A stretch of DNA of 64,000 bases from Arenicella xantha (GTDB lineage: Bacteria; Pseudomonadota; Gammaproteobacteria; Arenicellales; Arenicellaceae): assembly GCF_003315245.1 (NCBI RefSeq), contig NZ_QNRT01000002.1, forward strand, positions 1,295,825 to 1,359,824, read 5' to 3'. The position numbers and the translations under genes were made by a program. The stretch's first letter is position 1. Every line of letters starts with the position of its first letter. The notes under the pieces are model-generated. The model was not told where the DNA came from, searched no databases, and saw nothing but the letters and a program-made list of their open reading frames with translations. This document shows positions 61,983 through 64,000 of this stretch, in pieces.

Positions 61983-62339
61983 ATGAAAATTGACAGGTAC
62001 ATGGTGAATTTGTTCTTCGAAATACGCCGGAATTTACCACATGCAATGCAAGCAGAAATGGCCATATCCAACCCTCATTTGGGCGATCAAATGGTCGCTC
62101 TTTACCGGCAGACTGAAGACCAAAATATTAAACTGTTGGTCAAGGTGTTCTTACAGCGCGCGGGGGAAGACTGGCATGCAAAAGTGTCGGCAAAGAAACG
62201 ACGTTATCGCGGTGCAGAGGTGGCTGACTCGGTGACAGCGACAACGCAAAACAAACGCGCGACGGAAAAAACCACAACTAACATGCCGCAGGCGAGAACT
62301 AAATCCAAACGTATCTACCGTGGCCAAGTAGTAGAGTAG
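61983..62339 (+). CDS. small basic unknown protein
   Basis: 118 residues. The first 65 residues form a helical domain (MVNLFFEIRRNLPHAMQAEMAI). The rest is strongly basic, rich in Lys, Arg, Thr and Ala (SAKKRRYRG; ending KSKRIYRGQVVE) and probably disordered. The repeat of the RYRG/IYRG motif is notable. Nucleic-acid binding is possible but unproven. No family recognised. Confidence 0.65.
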   Translation: MKIDRYMVNLFFEIRRNLPHAMQAEMAISNPHLGDQMVALYRQTEDQNIKLLVKVFLQRAGEDWHAKVSAKKRRYRGAEVADSVTATTQNKRATEKTTTNMPQARTKSKRIYRGQVVE

Positions 62340-62387
62340 CGAACTTCAATTACCACAGCATACTAGCGGTTGAACAACGATGTGTGG

Positions 62388-62819
62388 CTAGGCTGAGGTT
62401 TTACGCACCACCACCGTATGCGCAAACATATCCTGAAACCCACGATTTCGCTTTGCAGCGAAAAGGGGTATTAGAAATACCACGTTTAACGACACCAACA
62501 ATGCAAATGGCAAACAACGCCTAAAATACTGGAACGGTGATGGCTTTTTACCCGTTTCGGCATCCACGATGCGTAGGCCAAATAACCGTTTACCTAAATG
62601 TATATTACATGCCCAATAGACAAAGAAACCAAGCGGGATACATAACAGCATAATCACTTCGACCGCAAACATCTCGCTAGTCCAGTGCAGCTTAATCGCT
62701 AGTTTGTTAACCGCGACAATCGCCAACATAACAACCGCAAAATCAATTAGGCCGGCAGGTAGCCTAAGCAAGGTGGCTCGCATATCACCAGTTTCTACTG
62801 GCGTTTCCTGATTGACCAT
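62388..62819 (-). CDS. RDD family membrane protein
   Basis: 143 residues from the ATG at 62819, preceded by AAGGTAAG. The RDD domain starts RLPAGLIDFAVVMLAIVAVNKL (first helix) with two further helices and NIHLGKRLFGLRIVDAETGKKP (about residues 77-99), the family signature. It ends with a helix and FQDMFAHTVVVRK. RDD proteins are small inner-membrane proteins, some of them transporters; the role here is unknown. Confidence 0.88.
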   Translation of the reverse strand: MVNQETPVETGDMRATLLRLPAGLIDFAVVMLAIVAVNKLAIKLHWTSEMFAVEVIMLLCIPLGFFVYWACNIHLGKRLFGLRIVDAETGKKPSPFQYFRRCLPFALLVSLNVVFLIPLFAAKRNRGFQDMFAHTVVVRKTSA

Positions 62820-62853
62820 CAACTTACCTTAGTACTCAATTTGTGGTTACTAG

Positions 62854-64000
62854 TTAGTCGGCGCTGCTCACAATATTATGGCTTGCCCATTCACGAAAGA
62901 GTTTAGACTCTAATAATGTCTGGTAAAGCGGCTCACTCGCAAAGTACTCATCGGTAAATTCATAGCCATAGTTATCCACCAGCACATCGAGGGCATTAAC
63001 AACCCCGTTAAAATCGCCTGACCGCGATAACTTATCAACCACATTCCAATAGCCATCCTCGTAGTCAGGTTCTACTTCAAGTGCACGGCGCGCGTACATA
63101 ACCGATTGCTGCAAATCACCGGACTCAAAAAATAATTGCGAGAAAATGAGATTAAACGACCCGTCATCGAGCCAATAATCGCGCGACGTCGTGGTGGCTT
63201 TGATTGCCTTGTCCCATTGCTGCTCATAAAAATAATGATCAATCAACAGAAACGCGAGGCCTGGGTCATCGCCATGATGTTGAGCTAGAAGAGCCAACTC
63301 CTCGCGATACAAATCGTCATCTAAAAAACCCGCTAAGCTAATCGACAAGTGCAACATCTCTACTCGATGTCGCAACGTGTCAGGCAGCGCCACCACAATT
63401 TCATAAGCTTCCAACAATTTACCTTCGGCACGCAGCTTACCAAGCTCGACAAATTGACCAATCAGCGCTTTATCAACATCGACCTTGCCAAATAATCGCT
63501 TAATAATGGATTCGCTCGGGCGCAACATCAATTGCGACACCGCCCCCATTGAAACACTCGTCAAACGCCCAGAGCTACCGGTGTAGAAGTCGTTTATGCG
63601 CAAACGACCACGGCCATCTAGGCGTGCAAATAATTTGATGTACTCACTGCCGCCGTTAGCGTGGTCTACTCGCAGAATCGGGTAACGCGAATCTTTTAAA
63701 CCTAAATACACGGTATTAAATTCTGCAGGAATTGATTCAACAAATAATTGCTTGGAAAATGACGTATCTTTGAACCCCTTTTGCAAGCCAGCGGCATAAT
63801 CACGACGATCACGCTCATCGTCGAACACCGTAGCAGCCACCTTTTTAGAGAAGGCCTTAATATCTATTAGACCATCCATACTCTCCACGTCGCGGGCATT
63901 ATGATAAGCGGCGAAGTTTTGTCCCAACTGTTCGTAGAGCTTCCAATTCTCTATTTGCCGAGCACTTGCTGAAGACGTTAGTAACGCAGCCACCGCGAGT
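62854..64000 (-). CDS. unknown TPR-type exported protein, 5' end cut by the window
   Basis: The frame is open to the right edge, so the true start lies beyond 64000; the visible signal-like segment ends near SASA. After a globular N-terminal domain (about 170 residues, with VLDVLVDNYGYEF near the end) come helical repeats such as DLQQSVMYARRALEVEPDYEDGYWN, typical TPR. Likely periplasmic. Its stop at 62854 lies 34 bp before the RDD gene start, so they may share a transcript. Confidence 0.7.
   Translation of the reverse strand, partial: LAVAALLTSSASARQIENWKLYEQLGQNFAAYHNARDVESMDGLIDIKAFSKKVAATVFDDERDRRDYAAGLQKGFKDTSFSKQLFVESIPAEFNTVYLGLKDSRYPILRVDHANGGSEYIKLFARLDGRGRLRINDFYTGSSGRLTSVSMGAVSQLMLRPSESIIKRLFGKVDVDKALIGQFVELGKLRAEGKLLEAYEIVVALPDTLRHRVEMLHLSISLAGFLDDDLYREELALLAQHHGDDPGLAFLLIDHYFYEQQWDKAIKATTTSRDYWLDDGSFNLIFSQLFFESGDLQQSVMYARRALEVEPDYEDGYWNVVDKLSRSGDFNGVVNALDVLVDNYGYEFTDEYFASEPLYQTLLESKLFREWASHNIVSSAD

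Noticed and set aside
1-64000. CRISPR arrays, insertion sequences, prophage modules
   Set aside because: I found no regularly spaced repeats with spacers, no transposase or integrase, and no phage structural genes.

Overview
This window looks like a chromosomal segment of a marine, aerobic gammaproteobacterium of moderate GC content. The evidence is the purE-purK pair, a long-type QueF, YceH, a class of LbtU-like outer-membrane porin, a TonB receptor, a CheX/CheY/CheA-like module and E. coli-like promoter motifs. Several features (class I HMG-CoA reductase, a delta-class carbonic anhydrase remnant, a secreted polyester depolymerase with calcium-binding repeats) recall marine lineages such as Arenicella or Granulosicoccus. 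That is an impression from gene content; no marker gene here settles the genus.

Layout. 1-3.8 kb is an AT-richer accessory block on the minus strand: an unknown pair (one membrane protein), a two-gene DUF4365 operon, a small ribbon-helix-helix-like protein and the tail of a broken thermonuclease-like gene, all lying against a tRNA-Leu(CAG) gene. 4.1-29.8 kb is mostly core-like: a membrane pair, an MFS exporter, an M28 peptidase, a CIA30 protein, a sensor kinase-CheY-CheX operon, queF, two carboxylate/bile-acid type transporters, an HDAC-like deacetylase, purEK, a porin, HMG-CoA reductase, the Anbu proteasome-like operon, a Crp/Fnr regulator with a perfect palindrome in front of it, and a sterol-desaturase-type enzyme. 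29.8-38.6 kb is a second accessory block of mostly unrecognised genes with a SIR2-like protein, a LytTR regulator and two genes that are each bracketed by direct repeats. 38.6-49.8 kb holds the ATP-grasp/7TM-transglutaminase-like/retropepsin-like operon, GST, cupin, small secreted proteins, a DUF2975-HTH pair, an AstE/AspA-like protein, a TerB-like protein and a delta carbonic anhydrase pseudogene.

49.8-60.4 kb is the most interesting part. A secreted PHB-depolymerase-type esterase, a TetR regulator, an SDR dehydrogenase, a sodium:solute symporter, a TonB receptor, an acyl-CoA ligase and an alpha/beta hydrolase lie together. I find a 16-bp palindrome (TTCAACANNNGTTGAA) five times, and only at the promoters of the depolymerase, the SDR/symporter pair and the TonB receptor. 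In each case one copy sits exactly in the spacer between plausible -35 and -10 hexamers. This is best read as one TetR-controlled regulon for use of an ester or polyester, from extracellular hydrolysis through uptake to CoA activation and oxidation.

60.4-64 kb ends with YceH, small unknown proteins, an RDD membrane protein and a TPR-like protein cut by the window edge. No CRISPR array, insertion sequence, integrase, rRNA or prophage module was seen.
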